NCBI RefSeq assembly: GCF_021018805.1
Contig: NC_086283.1
Location: forward strand, 17,388,162-17,452,161
Source of the DNA: Prinia subflava
Taxonomy: Eukaryota; Chordata; Aves; Passeriformes; Cisticolidae
Reading direction: 5' to 3'
DNA length: 64,000 nt
In this document: piece by piece, positions 24,101-39,100 of the stretch
How the letters are laid out: each line of letters opens with the position of its first letter
Numbering within the stretch: the first letter of the stretch is position 1
Program-made: the position numbers and the translations under genes
Notes under the pieces: model-generated
Databases searched by the model: none
What the model was told of the DNA's origin: nothing
The model's input: the letters and a program-made list of their open reading frames with translations, nothing else

Positions 24101-27100
24101 AATTGCTTTTATGTAATCAGATCACTGAATTTAATATTCTGACATAATTTAGCAAGTCCCTGGTTGAAAATACATGGATGCTACTTTGGAATCTCTTTTA
24201 ATTCTGCCTGATGCACTCAGGGCTGCCAAGGATGAAAGTCCTAATGTTATCATTTAAAGCTAACATGGTGCCACATCCCATTACTAAAACTAAGGCAGAA
24301 CATTCAGTGACCTCAGTTCAATGAGAATTTGTACCTTTATGGGCATTAATTATTCCACAGCTGGGATTTAGGGAAGACACCCTGAAGGAATCAAAAGGAG
24401 TTAAGCATCCAGCTCATTTCTGTTCATGAGATTTGAGCTCTTCATTTCTCCAAGCTCCTTTGCAAACATCGGTCTAACTTTATGTCAGTTCCAACTCAAG
24501 ACAGCCACAGAGAATAGGCAAGCTAATAAATTTATAAGCCTTGCCCTTTTTTCCCTGTAGTATTAATTCACCAGTTTCCAGCCCAGCAGGATGCCAGTAA
24601 AGCAGAACTGGAGGTTCACTAACAGCTCTTTTTCACTGAGTAGGAAGTGGAAATAGATAACAAGCAACCAGCTTCATCCTTCACACAGATATGGGAACAT
24701 TGACACAAACACTGGAAAGTTAATAAATCACCTGCTATATATTTAACACTGTCCAATAACTCCGCATCTGCCAGCAAGTTTTAGTTAGCTTCTCAAAACC
24801 ATCTTAAGCCTTACTCTTCCTGCCTCAAAGCAAAATTATCAGCTGAAAACACAGTAATTCCACAACATTTTACCATGTTTAGGAGAGAACAAGGGTGACT
24901 TTGATCTGGGGGGATTTTCTGGCCGAGGAGCTACCAGCTGGACGGGCCGCACGTGTTTATCCAGCAGCTTCTTGAAGCAGGACTGCCGGTTCTCAAACAT
25001 GCTGCGGACGTTCTCCAGCTTGGCCTGCACGGACTGGATCTGGCACTGCAGAGAGTGAAGAAAGGCCCACAGGATCACCGTCAGTTTGCCCTTTGACCCA
25101 AAGCAGAGGACTATAAAGGTGACAGCACTGCCACACAGTCCAACCCTGCTTTTCACTTGTGTAACAAGGAACTGGAGGCATTGCTTACCTTCAACTCAGA
25201 TGTTAAGACTGACTCAAAATCGTAATGTAGGGCTTGGGAATCATAGTTTAAGTAGGCTGAGGAGCTTTCAAGAAATTTTTCTATGTCCTGGAGTGCTTTC
25301 TGAGCACCTTCCTTAGACTGGCACTTGTCCATCTGCTGGTTGGCGAGCAGGTAGGCACCTTCATCACAGCACTGCAGAGCCTGGGGACAGCACAGGGAGT
25401 GAGACCTCAGCAGCACCTCCACTGCAACGAGGTTCTCATAAGGAATATCACTGACTGGATCTGGATGCAGCTAAACAGCATCCCCAAAGATCTCAGCTCT
25501 TACTGTGCTTTCAATAGAAAGCAGAAAGGCCACATTTTTTCTGTAAGGTAACTGCAGTCCTCAACAGACCCAGCCAAGCTGTTCCTACTTGTACCTGGCT
25601 AAAATCAGTGGTGTACCTGACATGGAACGACTAGTGCACAGCTGACCCCAGTGATAAGCAGATGTTTATGTCTCCAACTGGGAAAGCTGAAGTGGGCAGT
25701 TTGGAGCTTACAGGGAGGCTGGCAGGTTTCTTGAGTGTCGTGGTTGCAAGGGAGGTGAATTTTTTTTCCAGGGGGATGTGGGCAGTCCAATCAGTAATCA
25801 GCTTTTCTGCTGGCACCTAGATTGGTCACTCGGAGGTTTGGACACGCCTCTGAGGACACAAAGAGTTAAAAGCAGGAGTCTGAGGGGCTCGGCCTCTTTT
25901 TCAGATCCCGGTTTCAGCAGAGAGACGTGTCCAGCCTCCTTCCCCTGCCCAGCAACGAGGCTGGGTGGGGGAGGGGAAACACGTGGTCGGCTCAGGTAAG
26001 CCGGAGCCCCCGGGGGGGGGAGAAGAGAGGGGACAGGACTGGAACTGAGCTGCCCCGTCCAGGATGGAGGGGTGGAAAACTGTGGAAGTGCCTTCTGTGT
26101 GTGCTCAACCCCCCCACCCCAAACTCCGGGAGAAGGTGCCGAGCCACGTGGGAGTTGTGGAGCCTGGGAGTGCCTGAGCCTGCACCCTGCCGAGAAAAAA
26201 CTGTTAACCCTTGTGTAGCAGAAAGAAACTTTTCTTAGACATTGATTCTCATGACTGGTGGTTTCGGAGAGAGGGAAGCGGCCTGAGACTGAGATGATAA
26301 AGCATGATTGGAAGGAACCCGATGGAAGAATGAGAGGAGTAGCCTTCTGAGCTGGACTTCTCTTGCATAATGTCAGCCATGGACTGAACTTAAGTCTCTT
26401 TTGAACATAAACTGCATTTTTGGGTGGATGCAGCTGCCCTTGCTTTTGCTACAGTGACTGGCACTTGAAGAGTGGAGCGAGCAGAGAAGCGAGGGGGAGT
26501 GTGAGGTGGTGCCCTCTGCCCTCAGAGCAGACCTGCTCCTGGAACCCCGGCCCCTGGGTAAAAAGGGGAGAGCTCGGCATGCAGCATCCTTAAAAAGCCC
26601 TGTATGTAGTTTTGGCCTATGAGACAGCGGTGAGAGCGCTGGACATAGGAAAAAGAGAGAGTCACCCTGGCAGACCTCTCCGGGTGGTGCCACGGGTGAC
26701 ATGGGAACACATAAGGAGTAGACCTGTGTGTTCTGGAGAACAGTCTGTGGTGCCAGAGAGACTCCTCTCTCCCTTGCTGAATTGAAGATTAGTTTGTTTT
26801 TGAGTGGTGATTGTTTGATCTAAAACCCAAAGGTTGGTCTGTGAAAAGTGATGGGTGGGGAGGTAGAAACTGGGAGAAGAAATGTTCTAAGAAGTTTTTA
26901 TTTCTGTCTCTGTGTGTGTTTAAGAGTATTTCTGTCCCTGTTCTTATGTAATTAATAAAGTTTTGGTGGGGTTTTTTTTGTTTTCAAGATTTAAGCCTGC
27001 TCTGCTCTGTTCCTGATCACATCCCACAGGAGTTGTTAGAGAAAAAACATATATTCATGGGTGCATTAACATCTGGCCAGTGCCAACCCATGACATTGAG

Positions 27101-30100
27101 GCTCAGTGCAGACCTGAACTGGGGCTCATTGGCACTCACACACTGTGGTGTGTATGGGGGTGAGAAGATGCTCCAGCCAAGAACAGAGAATCTCCAGTGC
27201 TGTGAACGGGAAGGGAGACATGGAGAGCAGGACCATGCTGTGCTCCAAGCTAGACCCCAGGCACCAACCAGGTCTGGAAGGAGCCCAGGAGAAGCCCCTG
27301 TCCTGTAGCTTAGAGGCTGCCAAGGAACTGTCTGTTCCCACAGACCAGCACAATGCTGAAGTGGAGTACAGAGAGAGGAAAAATGATCTCCCCAGTTCCC
27401 CGAAACAGGGAAATGGAACAAGGTCAAAATTCACTGTTTCTCTTAACTGACCTCAAGCATATTACAGCCATGTGCCTTCTGGCCTAATTAGCGTGAATTT
27501 CCCTAAATGAATATTTGATGCTGATTAAGATATCAAAGAGCATTGGAACCACATGACTCCCCTTCCATGCTAGCACACAGCAGCTGTGCCTATCTACCAA
27601 TCTGTCATCTTATTTTACACTCAGCTATGTTCAGTCCTAAAAAATCCCTCAGAAAAAAGGGCTGGAGTTTATGTGAAAGTGTTACCTCTCCTGCACTGGG
27701 CATGAAAAACTCCAAATTAAATTAATTACATGGATGCAGCATGAAAGCATGATCAAGAGCAGCAGCTGAACTTGGTGTTCTGTGGAGGTGCCCACCTCTT
27801 TCTGCTGCCTTCACAGCACCAGCAGATACCTGTTTGCTGACTTCCCAGCTAAGGAAGGGGTGTGGCACTCCTCCAGCCTCTGGGGAGCACCTCCCTACCA
27901 TTAACTGCTGAAGAAAAGCTGCAAATTTCAGATGCTTGCAGCTAAGAAGAGAGGCTAACCCCATGGAGAAGCTAACCAACTATCTCCTCAGAGCTCTGTG
28001 TCTCTGAACTCTACCTGCTGAAGGCGGGTGTGAAGCTCCAAGGTCTTCTGCAGGTGCATCTGCTTCCTTTTGATCTCATCTGACAGGAGGTCGGAGTGGT
28101 GCCGCAGCTCGTTGCACTGCTGGCAGATGAGGTTGAGGGCATAGTGATGGTTGGCTGCAAGCTGGTGTCCATGCAGTATCACCACCTGAGCCTTCCCTAT
28201 CAGATCCTGCAGGGGAAGGGAAAGAACGCACTGCACACTCACAGAAATAATGCCAAAGTGTCCACATGTACCTGCGTGCGCTCTCGCACCTTACAGGATT
28301 TCAGGCACACATGGAGGTCACCGGAGTAGCCAGCATGGGTGGCTGATGCAAGATAAATTGGTACCCACCATCTGGGAAGAAAACCCTTTGCAATCCATAA
28401 AGAGGATGAAGAAGAAAACAGTATTTCACCAAACTGGCAATGCCATGAGTGCCTGCTGGCAATGCATCACTGCCCTCTCCAGGAACTGCACCCTGAATAA
28501 ACTGCAGCTGATGTCCACTTTAGGCCTGCTGTGCTCCCAAGAATCAAAGGGAATTCAAGTAGTTAAGGTTTATCTTGATGCCAAGAACACACTATCTTCT
28601 CTCCACATCTTAGTCAGTATAATGGTCATGGTTTCTCCAGGGCTGGCCTTTCTGCTGCACCCTGCCTGCCTGGCATTTTGATCCTCCTCCCTCTCTCCAT
28701 AGATGTTTCTTCTAAATGGCCAGCAAGCCTCAGACCTTTCTCTAGAACTCTTCTGTCTTCAGACCCCTCAGGATTTCTCTGCTGACCCTAGCCCATGTGC
28801 ACAGCACATCCCTTTGCAAAGGTCACATCCTTAGCTGGGCTCCTGTGAGTCATTTCTCTTCCCTCTTCTTTCCCCTACATCTCTTAGTCTTCACCCATAT
28901 GTTATGTTCAAGTCACAGACATGTCAGGATACAATTTTTTTTGCAACTCCATGCAACTCCTGGTAACAAGTTTCTGCCTATTAGCATAACTAAAGCACTT
29001 AAAATATAAATAACTTTTCTTCTAGTTCATTAAATCCCACGCCTCCCCCACATTCAGACATTTATCTGTTCCGGATTTTCATGGTGGCTCAGCAATTTAT
29101 TTTAACCATGATAATTAAATACCCTGTTTCTGGCTTTCAGAGTGATCGCAGCGTTGCTGCTCAGAGCACAGACATGAAATCAATCCCTTCATGCAGCACT
29201 TACCAACAAATTACACCAGAACTAGGTAATTTCAGCAAACAGCTCCTACCACAAATACTGAATGCAGCTCTTGTGTTTCATTAGTGCTTCTCCTGTGCAA
29301 GGTTATCTCACCTGGGCCATGCCATTGAAATTTTCCAAGTCCTTGAGCCTCTCTTTCACTTGGGGGATGCTGTCACCAGTGTCGGGCAGCTCCGCTTGCT
29401 GACCCATTAAAAATTCAATGGCATTCTTGACCTAGACACAAAGAAAAAGAGTGCTGCAAAAGGATACCAAGCACAAATAGGAAATCATTCTGAGCCCAAA
29501 ATTAATCACACTTGAGCTAAGACTGCTAAATCAAATAACACAGTTAGTGCCCGAGAACTAATTTCTAAGTTCAAAGATGCGTCCATCAGCAAAATCCAAG
29601 TGGCTGCAGGGCAGTGATACCTAAATCAGCTCTCAATGAGGAAGCACAGCCGTCCCAGGCTAGCTAGCCCTGCCAAACTCAAGGAACAGCAGCATAAATT
29701 AAACACTCTCAAAACAAAAAGCAAAAAAACTTCTCTCCATCAGATCTCCAACTGTCCCTTCTGCCAGTGGAAGCACATCTGATCCTACCTCTTGAAAACT
29801 TTGCTCAAACTTCCAGAGTTGTAAATATTGCTCCATTTTTAACTGGTGTTTTTCCCAGAAGCCATCAAAAGCAGTCTCCATCTCACGTAGCTGACCAAGC
29901 AACCTTGGGCACAGACAAAGGACAGGATTGGAACAGTTTGCAAACAGAGGACAAGCAGAGATGGACAAGACCTAGAGATCACTTACACAAGTCTTCTGGA
30001 CCCAAGGTCTCAGAGGAAGTAACAGACATGTACATATGACTTGAGATAATCCCAGAGAGAGATTTAATGAAACCATCACTGCACTGTGTGAAATAATTGT

Positions 30101-33100
30101 TGCTATCTCCATTTACCTGGGTAAAACCTGGGAGCCTAGCATGGGAAAAGCTTGTGTCTGATCCACAGCCTCACCATAACAGTGGGGATAAAGATCAGAG
30201 ACAGTCAAAATCATGAGAGAAGTTCATTCAACAATTTGATGGGCTGGAGCAAAATTCTGGTATCATTGTCTTTGATAAACAACACATCCTCACCTAAGTA
30301 ATTTGAGTGTTTCCACTGAAAAATCAGGGAAATTAGGAACATAGTGCACTCACCTATTCACAGTCTCCCAGTCCCCAGGCCTTTCTTGCTGCTGGTCCTG
30401 ACTGCATTCCCCAGAGTCAGGCTCTTCAAAACTGCTCAAAAGCAAGTTTCCCTCTTTTGTGACTGCTGTAATGTCTTCCTGTGTAACACAAAATATTTCT
30501 CATTCAGGCTACTTATTGTGAGGAAAGGATAAATCATTTTGTGTTTCTCCTGCCTTAGTTTCCCTGTGTGAAATGAAGCACCAATACCCAACAGACCAAA
30601 GGGCTCCCAGCAGATGTTTTAGTCCTCTTAACATGGAACAAGCTCCTGAAGCTGCACTAAGCTGAGCCATGGACTGGTCACCAGGCTGGGGGACAACTGG
30701 CACACATGAATACATCAGGCCACAAAAAGATGCAGGAGCAGGAGGCCAGCACTGCCCCAGTTCTCTCCCGATGGGCAGGTGGTGGTGCTGTGAGACATCT
30801 GCCCACAAGTTCATGTCTTCAAGCAAGATTTTCCACAGCTTGATGGCTGTGCTTCTCCAAAAAGGTCAGGAGAGGAGGTTGTAAGAGGAGCATCCCATGG
30901 AGGAACAAAGCCAGGACTGAGTCCACAGGGCACCACTCACTACAACCTCTACAAATAAAATCAACTCTGCCAAGACAACCTCTGCTTGGGGAAAAATTAA
31001 ACCTTTGGTGTCATCATTAGCATCAGCTGAGGTGCTTTGTGCTGGCTGGGCTCATCTCCAAAGCAAACATGTGCATTGAGTCAACTATTTTCAGGAAAAA
31101 GAAGCCAAACACAGAAATGAGGTGGGAGAAAACACACGTAGCTGATGAACTGAGGTGGAAGAGGCCCTGAAGGAATGACCTGTCTATGGTTCCACTGGAG
31201 AGCCAGACGTGGAGGAGTAAGAGCCCATCCTAGGAGATGGCCAGGTTTCTTTTGCAGGACAAACAATGGCAAAAACTCTTCAGGGAGAAGATTCAGAAAG
31301 CCCAGACTTGCTTAAATGTCTGCCTGCCCCAGACAGCTCACAGCAACCTGAACACAACATCATCTTCAGGGCAGCAGCCCAGGAGCAAGACACAGCTGCA
31401 GCAGCTTCCCCTCTCCCACACAGTGTCCCCTGCCAGTCTGCATCCCTGTCACTAGAACACCCTGGAAGATGACCACATGGCAAAACCCCTCTCTCTGTTT
31501 GATACTGCCACAGGCAGGAGACTCAGAAGAGAAGAATGATGCAGTGTGTTTTAGACTGCAGGGGGCTGTTATTTCATCCTCTTACATCTCACTTTTCTGT
31601 GTTATTCTTCTGATTCAAAGCCATTCATTATCCATAAAGCAAAGTGGCCCGACTGTCAAACAGGCGGTACCTTGACTTTTTCTGTTCAGTACATCAATGG
31701 GGTTAATTTCTCAGTTACTCTGTTTAATTAATTTCTGTCATTTTTTCATTGTGCTTGCTGCCAGTTTCTGTTCAGCATCACAGCTACATAAATTATTCTG
31801 ATTGACTAATTATTTGAATTCAGGAATCAACTGTACCAATCTTGGGGTTGTCATGAGAAAGCTTGCTGTCACCACAATCTGTGCACAGTTTATCATCTGC
31901 TTTTGTGTTTCATGGTCTTAGAGGGAACAAAAGAAAAAAGCCAACAGACCTCATTTCAGACAAAAGCCAAAGAGTGGTTTTGATATTTGAAATTAATAGA
32001 TGAGGAATTAAAAGCAACAGATGGCTTCTACTGAGTGCTGCTGTGCTTTCTACGCAAATGAAAACACGTGTTTTATTTCTCCACAGAGAAAAATGGGCAC
32101 TGCTGACTGGTTTATCCACAGGTGACTTTTGCCCCCTACACTGTGGCCACAGTCCTGAGCACTAACCTGAAGTCCCTCAGTCATGTTGCAATAGATGTAG
32201 CTACTATTTTATATTACTCTCTTCATTTTCAGAGAAGTGATGGAGGCTCATTGACAGTATCTATAGTGATACTTTCTAAACATGCACACATGTATTTATG
32301 CCTACACACAGCACAACTTGGATGACATTTTCAGTATTTCTTAGAGGTAGCTTTCTGGGAACTCGTTGTGACATGAATGACAAATGATTATGAATTAAAA
32401 TAGATACAATTCTTTGACTTAGGTAAATGAAACCTGTCACAAAGCAAAGGTGCTCACTCTTCAGCCACACAAAATAACTATTAACACAGTGATTGCTTCT
32501 GAAGGAAGTGTTTGGGGCCAGGTCTGTGCTGCTCTCTGAAAGATACAGGAGCACCAAAGACAACAGGCTGATAAAGCAGCAGCTGGCTGCACTAAACCTT
32601 CCATTGACTCCTATAATTATAGTAATCACAATCACAAAGAGTTGGAAAAAAATATTTAAAATATCCAAGAAACAAATGTTGTTTAAGACAAAACCTGAAG
32701 GCTCTCATGAAGACAGGGATCACATCATAGATGCTCTGTACTGTGTGCTCACACAGAAATCTTCACCTTGGATGGTTTCCAGCACAGTTCCCTTAAGTGG
32801 CCCCAGAGAAGAGCCACCAGGCAGAGGGACCCAAAGGCAAACCACCCCTCCAGAGCTGCTGATGAACTCTGTGTGCAGCTTTCTGTGGGCAAGGGCATGA
32901 GGCAGAGGGGACCCCAGCTGGGGACATGACCATGAAGCTGACAGAGCTTCCCATGGTCCTCCTGGCAGCCAGATATGCAAAGCCCACGGGAGGAGCAGGC
33001 TCCAGACAGTGACTGCTGCAGGCAGGAGGGAGCTGGCAGCTCAGACAGTTTGCTGGCTGCTGGCAGGGTGATCTGCTCGATGCACAGCAAACGTACGGGG

Positions 33101-36100
33101 AACACAAAAACAGCCACGCTGAGTTCCACCTCGTCTGACAACACACACACACCCGTGGCAGAGAGGGAGGGAGGAGGGGCACCAAAGGAATCAAGCAGCA
33201 GAAAGCCCAGCTGACTGTGCAGAGCTTTGCTGAGCCATACCTTGAGCTGGCAGTACCTCTCGGTGCGCAGGGCCAGAATGCGCTCGATGGAGTACATGTC
33301 CTCGGGCAGCTCGGTCTCTGCCAGCTCCATGCCAAAGCACTGCAACATCTGGGCAATTTCCTTCACAGTTAGTGCAAAACTCTCTATGGCCTGGTGGGAC
33401 ACAGAGACTGCAATCAGCCTGGCACTCACCACAGTCTTACCGCTCATGAAGAGCTCACAAAGAGCCAGGGCTGAGGTGTGCCAGGGGAGCCCAAGAGTTT
33501 GCTCTGAGAGAGCTGGGTGGGATGTCCACAGAGAGAACATCCCACTGGGAATCCAGCCTGCCATTTATCTGGGAGACAATATCCCAGGGAAAATTGAGAG
33601 TGTACAGGAAGCATAAAAACATACACCAAGGCACAACTCCTGATTCCTGGCAATATGAAAGTAAAGTTCTTGCAAAGGGAAAGAAACAAACCTAAAAGGA
33701 AATTTTCTGAATTCTCTGCATTTGGTCAGTATGCAATGGGAAGTCTCATTACCCTGCTTCCCAAACACACTTCTGATATTAATCACATTAAGCAACCATT
33801 ATTAACAAAAAAGCCTATTTGGTATCTCTCATTAAGGGAATTTTAATAAAGAGTTACAAAGACACATCTTTCAGGAGCAGTTTCAAAAGGAGCCTGAGGG
33901 AGTCAAACATCCAGTCCCCCTGCAAACCCATCAAAGCTTAACACCCCTTGGCTCCTTTGCAGGCCTGATCTAGGAGGAGCAGTGGCTTTGGGGATTACTT
34001 TCAGTCTCCCCCAGTGCTTACTGCCTGACTGACAACCTTCCCCAGGGAGCCCCAGCTGGCTGAGAGCCCGTGAGCAGCCCACACTCACCGTCCTGAAGAT
34101 GACCCACTCGCTGTGGCAGTACTCCAGGGTGCCCCCGAGCTCGGGGGTCAGCTGCTGCTCATCGATGTACGTCAGCAGGTCACTCACCGAGCTCAGCATC
34201 ACCACCTGCACACACACAGGGCACTGCTGTCACCTGGGCAGCACCACTCCTGCCCACCACAAAGATCTTTTGTGGACCTCAAACTTGAGTTTGCTCTGCA
34301 TGTTGCTCTGGAGCAGGGCTTCCTTCTTACATTGATGGTTTAACACAACTTTTACTTGGTGTATCTGACCATTGCTGTAAGCCACCCCTCATCTCCAGGT
34401 GCTTTCTTTCCTAAATGCAAAGCACAGTGAGATGCTGCAGAACAGGGCTGAAAGCAAAGTGATGCAGGTTTAAGCATGGCATGACCAGTAAACTAGAAAG
34501 AACATATACATTTTAATAATTTCACATAAATATGTACTCATGATTTTTTGTGTGTTTTGATCTGCCATGGGATATGTCAGGATTGTTTAAAATTGTGCAA
34601 AGAACAGTCATTATAGAGTGAAAAATGTAAATTCTGTGAAAAGCATGCTGTTTCCTAAAGGAAAGCATTTATTTGTTTTCTGTGTTTGTAATAGCATCAA
34701 CCTTAGATTCTATAAATGAACTTTTCTTCTCTTAATTATTCTCATTATGTCCTATAATCAAGGTGGTTTAAAAGTCTGGAAATTTTGAGCTGAGAATATA
34801 AACTCATTTCAGTGGCTATTTTAGGAACGAATACCAGCATGATGTTGGTATAGATCTACACTTAGATGAATATGGGTAAAATTCACAGCAAAAGCTCCAC
34901 TAGACATGTCTTTTGACTTTTCAGACATTAAACAAATTCCTGGCTACCCTTCACATAGAATGGTTTGAGTTGGAAGGGACCTTAAGGATCATGAAGCTCC
35001 CAATCCTGCTCCTATGGGCAGGGATACCTTCCACTGTCCCAGGGTGCTACAAGCCCTGTCCAGCCTGGCCTTGGACAGTGCTAGGATCCAGGGGCAGCCA
35101 CAGCTGCTGTGGGAAACCTGTGCCAGGGTCTCCCCACCTCATAGGGAAGAATTTTTTCCTAATATCTAACCTATATCTAACCTTCTTCAGTGGGAAGCCA
35201 TTCCCTGTGTCCTGTCCCTCCATCCCTTGTCCCCAGTCCCTCCCCAGCTCTCCTGGAGCCCCTTTAGTCCCTGGAAGGGCTCTGAGCTCTCTCTGGAGCC
35301 CTCTCCCCTCCAGACTGAAAGACCACACCTCTCCCAGCCTGGCTGCAGAGGGGCTGAGCCCTCTCAGCCACCCCTGGACGTGCCCAGTGGATCCATGTCC
35401 TCCTCTTGGGGACACCAAGAGTTGGACAGTGTCACCCCCGAGCCAAGGTGCACGGGCAGCCTCTGAGCACACACAACAGCTCTGCACAGCCAGCTCTGTA
35501 CCGGTAACTTGAGCAGGAAATCCTCCTGACTGAACCGGAATCCAATGTCAGTGAAGGTGCGCTGGAAAAACCCCGTGGGACGGAGAACCATCACCAAGTG
35601 CAGATTCCCTGGGAAGGATGCCTGCAAGGAAACACAGATAACACTCATCCTGGGCACGTGGCAGGTCCAACAACAACTCTTAATGCACTGAAAAGAGGGG
35701 GAATCCTTCAGTATTAGGGTTTTTTTTTTCTCGTTGCTCATGATAGTCTTTTCTTATTTTTAGAACAGGGGGAGATGCTGGGAGTGGTTTAGAGATGTGG
35801 GACGTTAACTGCAGCAGGGTTGTGCAGCCCTACTCCCGTTTGGAGCAGGCAGGAGTTCAGCCATGCTGCTTGGAGGCACACTTATTATAAACTTTAATAA
35901 TATAGATACTGTTCATCATTATAACTTGGGGAGTGAAATTACGACTTAGCAGGGAACAGAGGGCTGGAACATTTAGAGGAATGACAGATTGAGGAAGCAA
36001 AATTTATTGCCAAACTTGCTAATCATCTCATAACTGCATCAAGCACACTCTTCTTGTCCTTGATAATTACCAGGCAACATTTAATTTGTGGCAAGAATTT

Positions 36101-39100
36101 GGAATTTCCTGTCTGCACTGCTGGAGCCCTTTTTCAAGCATATGGTTGGCAGGTGCTTTTTTAAATAGATCTGTGAAAAGGGTTCTTGAGAATGAAAAAG
36201 AATTTTTAAGAAAGTAGGAGTTTCATCATTAAATTATGGATAAGCACATGATGCAACGACTTGAGTTAATTAAGACATGATTTACTCTGAGATCCTGCCA
36301 GGCCAGGTCACATTTCTCTTCCCCTTATATTATCCTCCTCCGTGAAACATGATAACAACCTCTATACCAAGGGTGAGAATAATGAACATGTTTAGGTACT
36401 TTGCACTGCAGGGCACTTCATCTGTGCCTTCAGAACAAAGATCACTCCCACAAACATGCATTAGTGTTGTTTAAAACAGACTTGATTTACACTTGAGAAC
36501 TGGCATCCATGAACTGCACTGTCACCCACTCATTTGCTCTGCTTTCTTTGTGGGGGGAAGGGGCAGGTTGTGGCTTCCACTGACCACAACTTCCCTTAGA
36601 AATGGACAGCGACTTTTAGGATCATATAAACTACATAAATCCAATATATTGATCTGCTGTTATTTTAAGTACAAGCAGAAAAAAAAAAGATTGTGAATGA
36701 AATTACAAACTCATACCCTTTGGAAGTCAACAAGAGTGGTGTCAGGGACAAAGACTTGGCACTGGAAGCAACAGCAAACCATTAAATAACAGAGACATTG
36801 GTGCTGGCTCCAGGCCCTGTATGCTGTGCTCCTGCTCCAGCACCTGGACAGCACATAATGCCTCCTTTAGGCTCCTACCTTGACCCTCTCCTGAAAAATG
36901 CATCAGGAATATCTTTGAGCCACAAATTCATCCTCCCTTGGTCTGACATCACTATTCCCCTTCATCCCTTGTGCAGCACTTGGACCTTTGGCCTCTCTTT
37001 CTCCTACAAGTCCTTTTTAACAGCACCCTTTGGGCACAGAGCAAACACAGTGGAGGAAGAGTCAGGTCTCCAAACCCTGTTCCCCCATGGGGAAACCTGC
37101 AGGCTTTGAACGTCTGCTCCTAGGGGCCCTTGGGCAGGAAAGCCACATCTCCAGGAAGAAGGAGCAGCAGGCAGGAGACAAGCACAGCTGCCTGCCCAAA
37201 CTGCTCCACACAGGGATGAAGTGTGAGATGCCTGCCTGAGAGCAGGGGTGCCCCTGGACAACTCTGGGTGCAGGATGCCAACATGTTCCACTCAACACAC
37301 ACAAACAGACCACAGCCTAACTCACGTCCTTCCACCACGGGGACAACCTCATGGCCATACACACACAACCCCTTTTGCTCCTCGATATTTCATCTCAAAA
37401 TATCTGACTTTCCAGGGCAGATGATTTGATTTCCATTCAGTTTAGAAAGCATTTGGGGATTTTTCAGCTGATCTTATACATATAGGATCAAGGTCAGCAC
37501 TTCTGTATAGCTACGAAACAAGAAATACAGCTTTGCAAATGATACCTAATGTATTCCAAGCATGGGGAAAATATGAACAAGACAAGAAATAAGCTTGTAG
37601 AAAGACAGACACTAACAAGCCATGTCCTGTGCCCTCTTAGAGACTTTAGGGAAAGAATGAAATGTTAGGAAAAAACCTACATAGACCAGTAATTCCTCAG
37701 CATAGCATTCCTGTAGGGATCCTATCTTTTTTAATCATTGTAACAATTTTATTTTTTCTCAGGGCTGAAGTATAGAAAAGTTTCCTGAAAACTGAACTCT
37801 AATGATACTGAAGGTACCACTGCAAAAAAAATCTTTCCCACAATATATTAAAGAAAGCAAAGACAAAATGATCCTTAATCTTGCCTTATGCCTTATCTTA
37901 TAATTTGAAAGACGAAAAAGAACCCTGTGCACTTGATAAACCCAGGGTTATGTAACAAAACACCTAAAGAACTCTCTGAAGCCTTTGCCCTCTGCAGCAC
38001 ACCAGGAAAGACAGAAAACTACCAGGATAATTCCACTAAATGAAGCTGTTGGCAACATTTCACTGCTGGTATCTGTCTCACTGACCACAGCCCATGCTCA
38101 CAACCTCCCTCCCGTTCTGAGGACACAGACATGGATACCTTAAGGCCAGTTCAGCAACTTTTTAAATGCACATTTAACTACAACCAAACAGAGAGCCCTG
38201 ATTTAATCAATACAGATGAACTGGGCTAATAAAGCACAAGAAAGGACATCCACTGAAAACATCACAGCTACTGCCTCATTACTGAGTATCTCATTCTGAC
38301 ACATTTAGTGTGATTTTAACATTTCCCCCGATTTAGGAACTCGGTTTTCAGAGACTATTCTTCCCTGCAGTTCACTGGGGCATTATGAGGCTGGTAGTCA
38401 ACAAACATTAAAAAAAAAGTAGTATCTGCCAGTAAGTTTCTTTCTGAGCACTGCAGACTGAGGCCAGGAGTCCTTATACAGGTGATGAATTGAATGACTT
38501 TCTGCTGCCCCTTTAAGGAAAAGTCATGCAACAAAACGCCAGGTACTGCTAATTTGAGCCTTTAACTTCTCCCAGAGCCAGAATGAAACTCCCAAGTGCT
38601 CTGCTACCTTTGTTTCAGCCGACTGTATGATTAATCCTCCCGAAGGACGCTGTCAGCATCACTGGGGCGCAGATCTGCCCAGGGTCCCCTCCCTGCCAGC
38701 GGCTTTCCCTCCCAGGAGGAGCAATGACAGAGCCGTTCCTGCGGATGGCGGGAGCCGGGAGCAGCACTGCGGGGTACCCGGGGATACCCGGCGGTACTCG
38801 GCAGCACCCAGTGCTGCCCGGCGGTACGCAGAGATACCCGGCAGTACCCAGCGGTACCCGGGGATACCCAGTGATACCCAGCAGTACCCAGGGACACCCA
38901 GTGATACCCGGCGGTACCCAGCGCCCGGCCGCTCCCGCACGGAGGATGCCGCTAAAGCTGCCCCCCGCTCCGCTCGGCCCCGGGCGCTGCGGGCTCTGTT
39001 CCCGCTGCCCCCGCCCTCCCCCGGGCCGGAGCGGTGCCGGCGGGCCCGTCCCCGTGCGCCGCAGCACGGCGGGCCCGGAGCCTTACCGCATCCCGGGCGG

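Noticed and set aside
25612..27095. Internal retroviral genes linked to the LTRs
   Set aside because: No gag, pol or env reading frames occur between or beside the two LTR elements; they differ from each other and are separate solo copies.
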